NCBI RefSeq assembly: GCF_025466085.1
Contig: NZ_JANLOD010000033.1
Coordinates: 62,001-126,000, forward strand
Direction of reading: 5' to 3'
Length of the DNA: 64,000 nucleotides
Source: Pseudomonas sp. 14P_8.1_Bac3
GTDB taxonomy: Bacteria; Pseudomonadota; Gammaproteobacteria; Pseudomonadales; Pseudomonadaceae
The stretch's first letter is position 1. Each line of letters begins with the position of its first letter. The notes under the pieces were generated by a model, which searched no databases, was not told where the DNA came from, and saw nothing but the letters and a program-made list of their open reading frames with translations. The translations under genes were made by a program, and so were the position numbers. This document shows positions 8,832 to 18,300 of this stretch, one piece after another.

Positions 8832-9149
8832 TCACTGCTGGCCGACCTTCTCCCCATCACTCACGCGATGAAGATTGCTTGTCAGGACGGTTTCAATACG
8901 ACTTAATGCGGGCAATAAACTTTCCGCGATTTCAATCGCTTTATTTGTCGGGCGCACGCCCCTACCGGTGCGAAGAAAAAGCGGGTCATCAAAGTGAGTT
9001 CGTAGCCGGGCCAAAGAACCACTCACGGCAGGTTGTCCCACTTTCATAAGTGTTGCCGCTCGCGTAACACTTAGTTCACGGTACAGCACTAAAAACGTCA
9101 CCATCAAGTTGAGGTCGACGTCATGAAAATTTTCCTCATTGATCGCCAT
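8832..9149 (-). pseudogene. Truncated LysR-family regulator (DNA-binding part only)
   Basis: The 105-residue frame has a good start (AGAGGAAC before ATG) and an intact winged helix-turn-helix with linker (LNLMVTFLVLYRELSVTRAA, then QPAVSGSLARLR and a DPLFLRTGRG segment). It stops near residue 105, where the effector-binding domain of about 200 residues should begin. Only 120 bases separate its stop from greB, so the rest is deleted rather than frameshifted. It is probably a remnant, although a DNA-binding-only repressor cannot be excluded. Confidence 0.7.
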
Positions 9150-9185
9150 GTTCCTCTTTCCCTCGCTATGTGAGTAAACCTTGCA

Positions 9186-9485
9186 CTATTGAGACTGATC
9201 GTGGAGAACCAGTGTCTTGAAACAACTGAGCGTTGGTTCAGTCCTTTCTTCTTTGTAGGGGGGAGGCATCGAAAGGGACGGCAGTTCGTGGTTCAGCGCC
9301 ATTGAACAAAACAGGATCGTAGCCAACGTCACCCACGTTAGAAAACATCGACAAAAACCGCCGCTCAACGTTTCTAGCGCACCACTTCCGAGCGGGAGGG
9401 CTTGCTGACGGGCGTCGCTATCCAAGCCTGCGACGGGTTCATCTTTCCGATGCCCTAAAACCGAAAGGCGATTTAGAACGAGCAC
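9186..9485 (-). CDS. Hypothetical small membrane-anchored protein
   Basis: This 99-residue frame starts at GTG 9485 with AGGAGG about eight bases upstream, better than expected for a random frame. One hydrophobic stretch (CFLTWVTLATILFCSMAL, about residues 46-63) could span the membrane. It ends 36 bases before the truncated LysR gene on the same strand. I recognise no family; it may be part of the same decayed region. Confidence 0.35.
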   Translation of the reverse strand: MLVLNRLSVLGHRKDEPVAGLDSDARQQALPLGSGALETLSGGFCRCFLTWVTLATILFCSMALNHELPSLSMPPPYKEERTEPTLSCFKTLVLHDQSQ

Positions 9486-9596
9486 TACGATGGCCTCCTG
9501 ACACTCACTTTCGGGTGTAAAGACGCGTTTCCAAGCGTGGAATCAGATGAAGGTTTACTAACCTTGCGACGCCTTTCGAATGACAAGAAAGGCCGG

Positions 9597-9629
9597 AAAA
9601 AATGGGCCGCAGTTGCCACCGCGGCCCAT
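9597..9629 (-). terminator. Intrinsic terminator after the glutathione S-transferase gene
   Basis: On the minus strand the perfect stem TGGGCCGC/GCGGCCCA (9603-9610 with 9621-9628) is followed by six T residues, 21 bases past the stop codon at 9650. Confidence 0.9.
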
Positions 9630-9649
9630 CGCCCTTCTATACCCCAGCG

Positions 9650-10294
9650 TCAAGCAGTCGCTTGTGCCTTGTGGATAGCCACGATCTCGGCCTCATCCTT
9701 CAGGGCTTTTTGCACCGATGGGCGAGCGTCTACGCGGGCTTTCCACGCCGCCAGGTTTTCCAGATGGCCAATCTCGGCTCCAGAGCGTTCGTGCCACAGG
9801 GTGGCCCAAACATAAGCGTCAACTACGGAGAAATTGTCACCAAGCAGATAGGCGCGGCCATCAGCCAGGCGCGTGTCCAGGGTGGTGTAAGCAGCGACCA
9901 ATTTGGCGCGCGTCCACTCGGTGCCGAATTCAGTCATCAGCTTACGCATCAGAGGGATGTGTTTCTGCGCGATTTCAGTGGCGATAAACACCAACAGTTG
10001 ATCAACTTTGACCCGATCCAAAGTGCCGCGAACTGGGATCAGGCCTGACTCAGGATGCTGGTCTGCCAGGTAGGAAGTGATAACGATCGTCTCGGTGAGC
10101 TTGTCCTGGGAATCATTTTCCAGATCCAGAACAGGGACGTACAAAAGCGGATTGGCCTCGGCAAAAGAGTCGCCATTCGAAGTGGTCTCGTTGAACACGT
10201 TGAAGTGAACCAGCTCTGGATTCAGACCGATTTCATTAGCGATGATTTGAACAGCTTGGGAGCAGGTTTGATCGGCGATGTACAACTTGGTCAT
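9650..10294 (-). CDS. Glutathione S-transferase family protein
   Basis: The 214-residue protein has a thioredoxin-like N-domain (about 1-80) with the glutathione-binding segment YVPVLDLEN and a following TETIVI. The all-helical C-domain contains YLLGDNFSVVDAYVWATL. An early Cys in TCSQAV fits the bacterial beta class, which often uses Cys rather than Ser/Tyr. GAGGAA lies seven bases before the ATG. Expected role: conjugation or reduction of electrophiles with glutathione; the substrate is unknown. Confidence 0.9.
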   Translation of the reverse strand: MTKLYIADQTCSQAVQIIANEIGLNPELVHFNVFNETTSNGDSFAEANPLLYVPVLDLENDSQDKLTETIVITSYLADQHPESGLIPVRGTLDRVKVDQLLVFIATEIAQKHIPLMRKLMTEFGTEWTRAKLVAAYTTLDTRLADGRAYLLGDNFSVVDAYVWATLWHERSGAEIGHLENLAAWKARVDARPSVQKALKDEAEIVAIHKAQATA

Positions 10295-10487
10295 GATTGC
10301 ATTCCTCGGGAGTCAGACGTTTTTCCGCGCCCTGAATCTGGGCTGGTGATCAAAGTCTGAGCCTCACTCGGAAAATGATAAACCGTCCAAAACGATACGC
10401 TCTGTAGCTCTCGCAGATACAATCATTCCTCAGCCATCGGGCCTTTCTCATGAGTCCGGCCAACTAACACAACACCATTTTCATTCG
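10295..10487. other. Non-coding stretch upstream of the GST gene
   Basis: This holds the promoter region of the minus-strand glutathione S-transferase gene and then about 120 bases in which I see neither a supported frame nor a clear regulatory site. It ends at the terminator of the candidate small RNA. Confidence 0.5.
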
Positions 10488-10515
10488 AAAAAAAAGGCCC
10501 GCATGCGGGCGGGCC
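10488..10515 (-). terminator. Intrinsic terminator of the candidate small RNA
   Basis: On the minus strand GGCCCGC (10515-10509), a six-base loop and GCGGGCC (10502-10496) are followed by eight T residues. Confidence 0.88.
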
Positions 10516-10588
10516 AAAACAACCATCTCAGAGCAGCGGCAGCAATAAAAGAACCAGTTCTGCAACTGGCCACTCAACTATCCGCTGC
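10488..10588 (-). ncRNA. Candidate structured small RNA, about 100 nt
   Basis: Read on the minus strand: a -10-like TAGAAT (10599-10594) is followed by a closing stem GCAGCGG/CCGCTGC (10588-10582 with 10539-10533). This encloses a perfect hairpin CCAGTT-GCAG-AACTGG (10569-10554), and an intrinsic terminator GGCCCGC/GCGGGCC plus eight T residues ends it at 10488. No gene precedes this terminator closely, so it probably ends a non-coding transcript. I do not recognise a known family. Confidence 0.5.
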
Positions 10589-10599
10589 GGCGTATTCTA

Positions 10600-10992
10600 C
10601 CGATTACAGCGTTACCTAAAAATCACAAACAATAATAATCACTATCAAAATCCTTATTACCACATCTGCCGATTTACAATTTTAACGGGACAAGAGAATT
10701 CTCAAGCGCGCCTTTAAAATTATCACTTTCAACAATATCAATGTATCTAGCGCTCTCCGCCCCAACGCAACCGAAACTTCATGTAAGATTTCCGCCTTAG
10801 CTCACAATAAGAACGACTCGATCGACGCGGTCGTCTCAAGCCACACATAAAAACCAACCCGACCAATCGCAACATACGCTTGCGTTCACTAAGCACCTTG
10901 GAAACTTGATACTTTTCCGAAAACTGAGCCATAGTTGATCAGGCGAGCTCTGTGCGTCACGTCAAAAATGAAAAGACCAAAAGAGAACCGTA
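10600..10992. other. AT-rich non-coding stretch before the LysR gene
   Basis: This stretch is markedly richer in A and T than its surroundings. It holds the upstream region of the candidate small RNA and, at its right end, the promoter of the plus-strand LysR gene. A 61-codon minus frame (10747-10932) is Arg-rich with no clear ribosome binding site and was not accepted. Confidence 0.5.
10628..10646 (-). promoter_or_regulatory. Fur-box-like site upstream of the candidate small RNA
   Basis: The minus-strand 19-mer GATAGTGATTATTATTGTT matches the Fur consensus GATAATGATAATCATTATC at 14 of 19 positions by my count. It shares the 12-base core TGATTATTATTG with the site in front of prrF1 at 45.2 kb. 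The region is AT-rich, so chance resemblance is possible. Confidence 0.4.
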
Positions 10993-11889
10993 ATGGAAAG
11001 AGCCGACACTTCATTTCCGGACATCGCCGCCTTCGTGGGAGTCGCGCAGACCGGCAGCTTCACCCGAGCCGCTGAAAATCTCTCAACAAGCAAATCTAAC
11101 GTTGGAAAGGCGGTGCAGCGCCTTGAGGTCAGGCTGGGCACCAAGCTTTTCCAGCGAACCACCCGTGCCGTGCGCCTCACCGAAGACGGAGAGACCTATC
11201 TAAATGCTGCCATCGCGGCACTGGATGGTCTCCGAGACGCAGCGCATGAGTTGGCAGCTCGAAAAGAAGAGCCTATCGGGCGTGTTCGATTGGACATTCC
11301 GTCGGGCTTTCGCCAACTGTTTCTTCCAACCATATCTGAGCTTCGTCAAAGGTACCCACAGGTAACGCTGGAGTTGTCCATGACGGATCGCATGTCGGAT
11401 GCTGTTGGAGAAGGATGGGATATCGTCGTTCGAGCGGGCGAATTGCCACAAGACAGTGAGATGACTGTCCGCAAGCTGTGCAATATCACACTCAGCCTTT
11501 ACGCCGCTCCCGACTACTTGGCCCGTCATACACCGATAGAGTCAGCAGCCGACCTGGTCAACCATGAAGCGGTGATTTTTCGCGGCTTTACGGGACGACT
11601 ACGACCGTGGTCGATTGCCGAAAATGGCCATACTCGGGAGTTCGCTCCGTCTCCGGTTTTGATTGTATCGGATGGGCAAGCGGTGATTGACGCCACTGTC
11701 GTTGGGCTCGGTATTGCCCAGATCTATGACAAAGTGGCTCAACCGTACGTCGATTGCGGGAAGCTTGTGCGCGTACTCACTGCGGTGGATTCGCCTGGCC
11801 CCCCGGTACATGCTCTTATTCCGTTGGGCAGTCGAATGCCAGCGAAAACGCGAGCGGTATTGAACTACCTTGCCGATCGCTTGCGCTAG
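10993..11889 (+). CDS. LysR-family transcriptional regulator
   Basis: The 298-residue protein has a winged helix-turn-helix at about 8-66 (GSFTRAAENLSTSKSNVGKA, then a RLGTKLFQRTTRAVRLTEDG segment) and a periplasmic-binding-protein-like effector domain (about 92-295). Its N-terminus resembles the AaeR/DmlR-type group. It sits between the GST gene and the minus-strand efflux genes, so it may control either, but no sequence proof of the target was found. Confidence 0.92.
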   Translation: MERADTSFPDIAAFVGVAQTGSFTRAAENLSTSKSNVGKAVQRLEVRLGTKLFQRTTRAVRLTEDGETYLNAAIAALDGLRDAAHELAARKEEPIGRVRLDIPSGFRQLFLPTISELRQRYPQVTLELSMTDRMSDAVGEGWDIVVRAGELPQDSEMTVRKLCNITLSLYAAPDYLARHTPIESAADLVNHEAVIFRGFTGRLRPWSIAENGHTREFAPSPVLIVSDGQAVIDATVVGLGIAQIYDKVAQPYVDCGKLVRVLTAVDSPGPPVHALIPLGSRMPAKTRAVLNYLADRLR

Positions 11890-11916
11890 CCTGCTGAAAC
11901 GCCAACGCTCAAACGT

Positions 11917-11956
11917 AAAAACTCCCGGAGCAGAAGAAAGTCTTCTACTCCGGGAG
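11917..11956 (-). terminator. Long intrinsic terminator of the MFS transporter gene
   Basis: CTCCCGGAG (11922-11930) pairs with CTCCGGGAG (11948-11956), and an inner AGAAGA/TCTTCT extends the stem. On the minus strand a T-run follows. It lies between the convergent LysR and MFS genes; the plus side lacks a T-run. Confidence 0.85.
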
Positions 11957-12008
11957 CCCTCAGAGGGATTGCCCGCGCCAGCGTCGCCGAGGGCAAACCT
12001 CCTGGCGA

Positions 12009-13556
12009 TTAAGCTGCCTCGCTTACACCGTCATCAGCAACAGAACGATCTTTACTCAACAGCCCCAGCACCACAGCAGCGGAAGCCAATGTAATGAGGG
12101 TCAGGATATGCAACAGGTACTGGAACGCCGAGGCATAACCCTGAACGAGACGCTCGTTGGCCAGACCTGGGACAGTGTTGATTGCGTGAGCCATGTCGCC
12201 AGTGGTAACGCGGTGCGCTGTCTCCGCAATGAGCGCTGCATCGGCGCTGCCGACGACCACCTGCACGGCATCAGTCAGGTTGGTGTGCAGTAAGGACGCA
12301 AGCATCGCGGCGACACTTGCCAAGGCAATACCCTCACCCGCCACACGCACGGTGTTGAAAATGCCAGCCGCCATACCCGCGCGCTCTTTTGGCACGACGC
12401 TGACCGACAGACCGTCCATCAAACCCCATGGCAGACCTGCTCCGATGCCGATCAACAACATCGGGCCCACGAGACCAAACTTGGGTTCACCAACGTTGTA
12501 CAGACTCAGCCAATGCAGGCCAATCGCAGCAACGAGGAAACCCACGCCTGACAGCACGCCGGCCGAGATAAAACGGGTCATGGCGGCAGCGAGCATCGGT
12601 ACTACGAGCATCGGTGCGGAAAGCGCCAGCAGCAACAGACCCGCGTCAATTTCGCTCAAACCTTCAACGCCGATGAAACGTAATGGCAGCATCACCACCA
12701 ACACGATGTAGCAGTAACACGTGCCGATCGGCAGCATTTGCACACCGACAAAACGGGGGAAGCGAAACAGCGTCAGATCGAGCATCGGACGCTTGACGCG
12801 CATCTCGATCATGATAAATGCCACCAGCAGGGCTGCCGACGCGCCCAACAGACCTACAACCAACGGGCTGCCCCAACCACTGTCTGGCGCCTGGATGACA
12901 CCGAAGGTGAACAACGCCAAAGTAGCGCTGAAGGTAATCGTGCCTGGCCAATCCAGCCCTTGAGCCCCAGGGTCACGGGTCTCGCGCATACGAGGAAGGC
13001 CGAAGACCATCGCGATTACACCGATCAGAGCGGTAAAGACAAAGATCGCACGCCAGCTGAAGGCATCGATCAATACGCCCGCAACCAGTGGGCCGAACGC
13101 AAGACCAATACCGAACGTTGTCCCGAGCATACTGTAAGCACGAGTACGGGCATGCCCTTCGAACTCTTGCGCCAGCGCCGCAGAACCGCTGGCCAGAGCA
13201 GCCGCGCCAGCGACGCCCTGAATAGCTCGCAGGATATCAAGCCAGACCACCGAGGGCGCCAAGCTCTGTGCCAGTGACGCTGCGGTAAACAACATCATGC
13301 CGATCGCAAAAAGGCGCTTGCGCCCGTAAACATCGGCCAAAGCGCCCGCCGCCATCAACAAACTGCCGAAGGACAGCATGAACGCGTTGGTGATCCAGGT
13401 GAGAGCCACGGGGCTCCCGCCCAAATCGCGGCCGATAGCGGGCGTAGCAACCGCCCCTCCGGTAAAGCTCAGGGGTAGTACCAGTGCGGAAAGACAAATC
13501 GCTGCAAGAATAAGCAGCTTGTCCCTCGCCTTGGCGTCGCGGTCTGTTGATTTCAT
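12009..13556 (-). CDS. DHA2-type (14-segment) MFS multidrug transporter
   Basis: The 515-residue protein has about 14 hydrophobic segments. It carries the MFS motif A after segment 2 (GALADVYGRKRLFAIG) and a motif-C-like GTTFGIGLAFGPLVAGVL in segment 5, typical of EmrB/QacA-type drug:proton antiporters. The ATG at 13556 with GGTGA upstream gives the usual family N-terminus; the longer open frame is not needed. It lies downstream of the RND operon on the same strand, but a terminator at 13741-13766 separates them, so it probably has its own promoter. Confidence 0.9.
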   Translation of the reverse strand: MKSTDRDAKARDKLLILAAICLSALVLPLSFTGGAVATPAIGRDLGGSPVALTWITNAFMLSFGSLLMAAGALADVYGRKRLFAIGMMLFTAASLAQSLAPSVVWLDILRAIQGVAGAAALASGSAALAQEFEGHARTRAYSMLGTTFGIGLAFGPLVAGVLIDAFSWRAIFVFTALIGVIAMVFGLPRMRETRDPGAQGLDWPGTITFSATLALFTFGVIQAPDSGWGSPLVVGLLGASAALLVAFIMIEMRVKRPMLDLTLFRFPRFVGVQMLPIGTCYCYIVLVVMLPLRFIGVEGLSEIDAGLLLLALSAPMLVVPMLAAAMTRFISAGVLSGVGFLVAAIGLHWLSLYNVGEPKFGLVGPMLLIGIGAGLPWGLMDGLSVSVVPKERAGMAAGIFNTVRVAGEGIALASVAAMLASLLHTNLTDAVQVVVGSADAALIAETAHRVTTGDMAHAINTVPGLANERLVQGYASAFQYLLHILTLITLASAAVVLGLLSKDRSVADDGVSEAA

Positions 13557-13642
13557 GATTTCACCGTTAGTGGGATTGGGCAGCGCTGCGTGCACAGCAT
13601 TTGAAGATCCGCGCGTGTGATTGCGCTCTGGAGAAGCAATTG

Positions 13643-13656
13643 TCCCGCATGGGACG
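13643..13656. promoter_or_regulatory. Short palindrome upstream of the MFS gene
   Basis: GTCCC-GCAT-GGGAC is a perfect 5-bp inverted repeat about 90 bases upstream of the MFS start, in the only non-coding stretch between the outer membrane factor gene and the MFS gene. It could be an operator; the regulator is unknown. Confidence 0.3.
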
Positions 13657-13740
13657 AAGACCTTAAACGCACCTGCGTGAGACGCTTCGTCGCTCGCAAA
13701 GAGACAATGGAACGTGCCCACGCTGCGCTGTTACAAAAAC

Positions 13741-13766
13741 AAAAAAGCATGCTCGCCGGCATGCTT
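13741..13766 (-). terminator. Intrinsic terminator of the RND efflux operon
   Basis: AAGCATGC (13745-13752) pairs with GCATGCTT (13759-13766). On the minus strand a T-run of six follows, about 35 bases after the stop of the outer membrane factor gene. Confidence 0.85.
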
Positions 13767-13799
13767 CTTTGTTTTCTTGTCAGTGATGTCTGGTCGACT

Positions 13800-15308
13800 T
13801 TACCGCTGCGTGACCTCCTGCGTTTTCACCGGCGAAGCATTCCCCCAGCCACCGCCCAATGCGCGAATCAAATTGACCGTGGCTGCCGCCTGCGCACCCT
13901 GCAATTGCACCGCCGCCCGACGGGCTTGCAACGCCGTGCGTTCGGCATCGATCACCGAGAGATAGATGACATCGCCCTCGGTGTACTGTGCCCGCGCCAC
14001 TTTCGCAGCTCGGCCCGATGCATCTACCGCTTGAGACTGTGTCTGGGTCTGCTCTTCAAGAACCCGCAGGTCAGAGAGGTTGTCCTCCACCTCACGGAAC
14101 GCCACCAGCACTTGTTGCCGATAGTTGGCAACATCTTCCTCGTACTCGGCCCGGGCCTTGGCCAGGTTACCCTTGCGCAGACCGCCGTCGAAGATCGGCA
14201 GGCTGAGCGCCGTGCCAGCCAATGGACCCAGAAGGAAAGTACGACTGCTCCATTTGAAAAGGTTGCTCAGCGAACCGGATTCGAAGCCTGCAGTACCTGT
14301 CAGCGTTAACGATGGGAAGAATGCAGCTTTCGCTACACCGATTCGTGCGTTGGCCGCTGCCATGGAGCGCTCAGCTGCTGCGATGTCTGGACGACGTTCC
14401 AACAGCGACGATGGCAAGCCTGCCGGAATTCTGAGATTCACCGGCTGCAAAGGATTGGCCGCCATTGAGAACTCCGCTGGAGTCTTGCCCAGCAGCACTG
14501 CGAGGCTATGTTCAGATGCCGCACGCAGACGTTGTACCGTCATGGCATCCGAGCGTGCAGTTGCCAATTCGGATTGCGCGCGAGCAACGTCCAGGTCGCT
14601 GATATCACCCTGGGCATATTGCTGCTGCACGAGTTTCAACGCTTGCTCGCGCAACTCGATCGCGTGGGTATAAACGTCAATTTCCGAGTCCAGTTCACGC
14701 AGCGCGAAATAGTTTTGCGCAACGTCCGCCTGCAAGGCCAACAGCACCGAGTGGAACAAGGCTTCGCTACGTTGAGTTTCCGCATCCGCCGCATCGACCG
14801 TGTTGGACACACGACCAAACATATCGACTTCATACGAGATGCCGGTCTGGGCACGCCACATCGTCTGACTGGCCCCCTGCCCGCTGTCCGACTGGAACTG
14901 CGAGGCCGGTGAAACTCGCTGACGGGTTGGGCCAAAACCTGCGTCCACCGTCGGGAACAAGGCCGAACGAGCCGACTGGTTCAGTGCCCTCGCCTCCTTC
15001 AACCGGGCTGCCGCAGCGACCAGGTTCTGGTTGGCGTCCTGGGCCTGGCTTTCGAGGTGATTCAGGGCAGTGTCATTGAACACCCGCCACCATTCGCCTC
15101 TGGCGAACTCTTCCGATGGCTGAGCGGTTTTCCAATTACCAGCCTCTGCAGGTGCCAGTGGCGTCAGCGCCTTTTCCTCCTTATATGACTGAGGTGCCGA
15201 CACCTCAGGTTTCTCATAAGTTGGCGCCAGTGAACAGCCAGCAGTCACCAACATCGTCGCCAGCCACACCGAGCGAAAAAGCATCCGATTCATTGCAAAC
15301 ACTTTCAT
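13800..15308 (-). CDS. RND efflux outer membrane factor (OprM/OprN/NodT family lipoprotein)
   Basis: The 502-residue protein begins with a lipoprotein signal ending in VTAGC (Cys25). It continues with the two TolC-like repeats typical of OprM-type channels: helical coiled-coil segments rich in Ala, Gln and Arg, with FPTVDAGFGPTRQRVSP and FFPSLTLTGTAGFESG as the two beta parts. AAGGAG lies six bases before the ATG at 15308. It is the last gene of the three-gene pump operon, ten bases after the RND gene. Confidence 0.93.
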   Translation of the reverse strand: MKVFAMNRMLFRSVWLATMLVTAGCSLAPTYEKPEVSAPQSYKEEKALTPLAPAEAGNWKTAQPSEEFARGEWWRVFNDTALNHLESQAQDANQNLVAAAARLKEARALNQSARSALFPTVDAGFGPTRQRVSPASQFQSDSGQGASQTMWRAQTGISYEVDMFGRVSNTVDAADAETQRSEALFHSVLLALQADVAQNYFALRELDSEIDVYTHAIELREQALKLVQQQYAQGDISDLDVARAQSELATARSDAMTVQRLRAASEHSLAVLLGKTPAEFSMAANPLQPVNLRIPAGLPSSLLERRPDIAAAERSMAAANARIGVAKAAFFPSLTLTGTAGFESGSLSNLFKWSSRTFLLGPLAGTALSLPIFDGGLRKGNLAKARAEYEEDVANYRQQVLVAFREVEDNLSDLRVLEEQTQTQSQAVDASGRAAKVARAQYTEGDVIYLSVIDAERTALQARRAAVQLQGAQAAATVNLIRALGGGWGNASPVKTQEVTQR

Positions 15309-15318
15309 GTCGTTCTCC

Positions 15319-18300
15319 TTACTTCAGGAACGCGGCTTCAGGCACGCGAGCTGACGCTTGAGTGTGATGACCATCATTGGCGTGGGAGGCGTGATCCGGG
15401 CTGATGTCATAACCGGCATCAAAGTCAGCGCCCAGGTGTGGGTGTTTACCGTGCTTGTCCACCAGGTGCTCCACACCCGACAGCTTGCGCAGCAACACGT
15501 AGAACACCGGCGTCAACATCAGGCCGAACAAGGTCACGCCGAGCATGCCGAAGAACACCGCAATACCCATGGCCTGGCGCATTTCGGAACCGGCTCCGGT
15601 GGAGAACACCAGCGGCACAACACCCATGATGAAGGCGATCGACGTCATCAGAATCGGGCGCAGACGCAGACGGCTGGCTTCGATCGCAGCTTGCACGATG
15701 GTTCGACCTTGCATCTCCAACTCTCGGGCGAACTCGACAATCAAAATCGCGTTCTTCGCCGACAGCCCTACCAACACCATCAAACCAATCTGGGTGAAGA
15801 TGTTGTTGTCGCCGTTAGTCAGCCACACACCCACCAGTGCAGACAGGATGCTCATCGGCACGATCAGGATGATTGCCAGCGGCAAGGTCAGGCTTTCATA
15901 CAGCGCTGCCAGTACCAGGAACACTAACAAGACGCTGATCGGGAATACCCACATTGCCGCGTTGCCGGTCAGGACTTGTTGATACGTCAGGTCAGTCCAT
16001 TCGTACTTGATGCCACGTGGGAACACTTCTTTGGCAATGCGATCGACAGCCGCCTGAGCCTGGCCGGACGAGTAACCCGGCGCCGGGCCACCGTTGATAT
16101 CGGCGGCGGTATAGCCGTTGTAACGCGTTACCATTTCCGGGCCGTAGGTGGTGGTCACTTTGATCAACGACGACAGCGGAACCATCTCGCCTTTGTCGTT
16201 GCGGGTTTTCAGCAAACCGATGTTTTCAGCGGTGGCACGGAACGGCGCATCCGCCTGAGCCCGCACTTGATAGACACGGCCAAAGGCGTTGAAGTCGTTG
16301 ACGTACATCGAGCCCAGGTAGATCTGCAAGGTGCTGAAAACGTCGGTCACCGACACACCCAACTGCTTGGCCTTGACCCGATCCAGCTCGACATTGAGTT
16401 GAGGCATGTTGATCTGGAACATCGAGAACGCCGGGCCCAGTTCAGGCGCTTTCGCAGCAGCGGCCAGGAAGTCCTGGGTTGCCTTGTTCAGCGCCTCCAG
16501 CCCCAGAGCGCCACGATCTTCGATCATCAGTTTGAAACCGCCGACTGTCCCAAGACCCGCCACCGGCGGTGGTGGAAATACTGCAATGGCCGCGTCCTTG
16601 ATCCCGGCATATTTGGCGTTCAACTGCGCAACGATGGCCGAGGCGGACTCCTCCTTGGAGCGATACTTGGATGGCTCAAGCACAGGGAATACCAGTGCGC
16701 TGCTTGGCGAGTTGGCCAGGCTGACCGACAACCCCGGGAACTGCGGCAGGTTCTTGACCCCAGGAATGGCCAGGGCGATATCGCCCATTTCGCGGACAAC
16801 CTTCTCGGTGCGATCCAGGGTGGCACCGCTTGGCAGCTGCGCAATGGCAACCACGTAGTCTTTGTCTTGCGCCGGCACGAAACCGCCAGGCACGATCTCG
16901 CCCATCCACACCGCACCACCGAGCAGGACGCTATAGATCACCAGCATCACAGCCTTGCGACCGATTACCCGGCGAACACCCTTGCCGTAGTTTTCAGAAC
17001 CACGGTTGAAGACGCGGTTGAAGGCGTTGAAAAAGCGGCCGAACAGCGCGTCCATGATCCGGGTCAGACGGTCTTTTGGCGCGTCGTGCCCTTTGAGCAG
17101 GATGGCCGACAGCGCTGGTGACAGGGTCAGCGAGTTGAACGCCGAAATCACCGTCGAGATCGCAATGGTCATCGCGAATTGTTGATAGAACTGACCGGTA
17201 AGGCCGGACATGAACGCCAGTGGTACGAACACCGCAACCAGCGTCAACGCGATGGCGATGATCGGCCCGCTTACTTCCTGCATGGCCTTGTAGGTCGCGT
17301 CGCGCGGCGACAACCCTTCGGCAATATTACGCTCGACGTTCTCCACCACCACGATGGCATCGTCCACCACAATACCGATGGCCAAGACCATGCCGAACAG
17401 CGACAGGGCGTTGATGGTGTAGCCGAACCCCAACAACAGCGCAAAGGTCCCGATGATCGACACCGGCACCGCCAGCAACGGAATCAGCGAGGCGCGCCAG
17501 GTTTGCAGGAACACGATCACTACCAGCACCACGAGGGCGATGGCTTCAAGCAGGGTCTGAATCACAGCGTGGATACTGTCCCGCACGAACTGGGTCGGGT
17601 CGTACTTGATGCCGTAGTCGACACCGTCGGGCATGTCCTGCTTGATCTCTTCCATGACCTTGCGCACGTCATCGGAAATCTGCAGCGAGTTGGCACCCGG
17701 TTGCTGGAAGATGATCAACTGCACCGCAGGTTTGTTATCAAGCAGCGCGCGCAGGGTGTACTCGGAAGCCGCCATCTCGACACGGGCCACATCGGACAGG
17801 TGAGTCACCGCCCCGCCGCTGGTCTTGAGGATGATGTCGCGAAATTCCTGCTCGGTTTTCAGACGGCCCTGGGCGTTGACGCTCAACTGCAGCGGTACGT
17901 TGGTGAGCATCGGTGCACCGCCGACGATACCCGCCGCCACTTGCACGTTTTGCTCACGAATGGCGTTGACCACATCGGTCGCCGTCAGGTTCAGGCGAGC
18001 GACTTTCTGTGGGTCAAGCCAGATCCGCATCGAGTAGTCACCGGCGCCCCACATCACCACTTCACCGATGCCTGGAATACGTGCCAGGCGATCCTTGACG
18101 TTGATCAAAGCGTAGTTGCGCAGGTAAGTGAGGTCGTAGCGCTCGCTGGGCGAGGTGATACTCACGCCCATGGTCAGCGTGGGTGACGACTTGATCGTGG
18201 TCACGCCCAGCCGCTGTACGTCTTCGGGCAAACGCGGCAGGGCCTGAGCCACCCGATTCTGTACGAACTGCTGCGCCTTGTCCGGGTCGGTGCCGAGTTT

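Noticed and set aside
10488..10588. The candidate small RNA as a second PrrF copy
   Set aside because: It lacks the conserved PrrF pairing core and the GACCCGGC terminator; only the Fur-like upstream site is shared.
10747..10932. 61-codon Arg-rich minus frame upstream of the candidate small RNA
   Set aside because: No clear ribosome binding site and atypical composition; probably chance in non-coding DNA.
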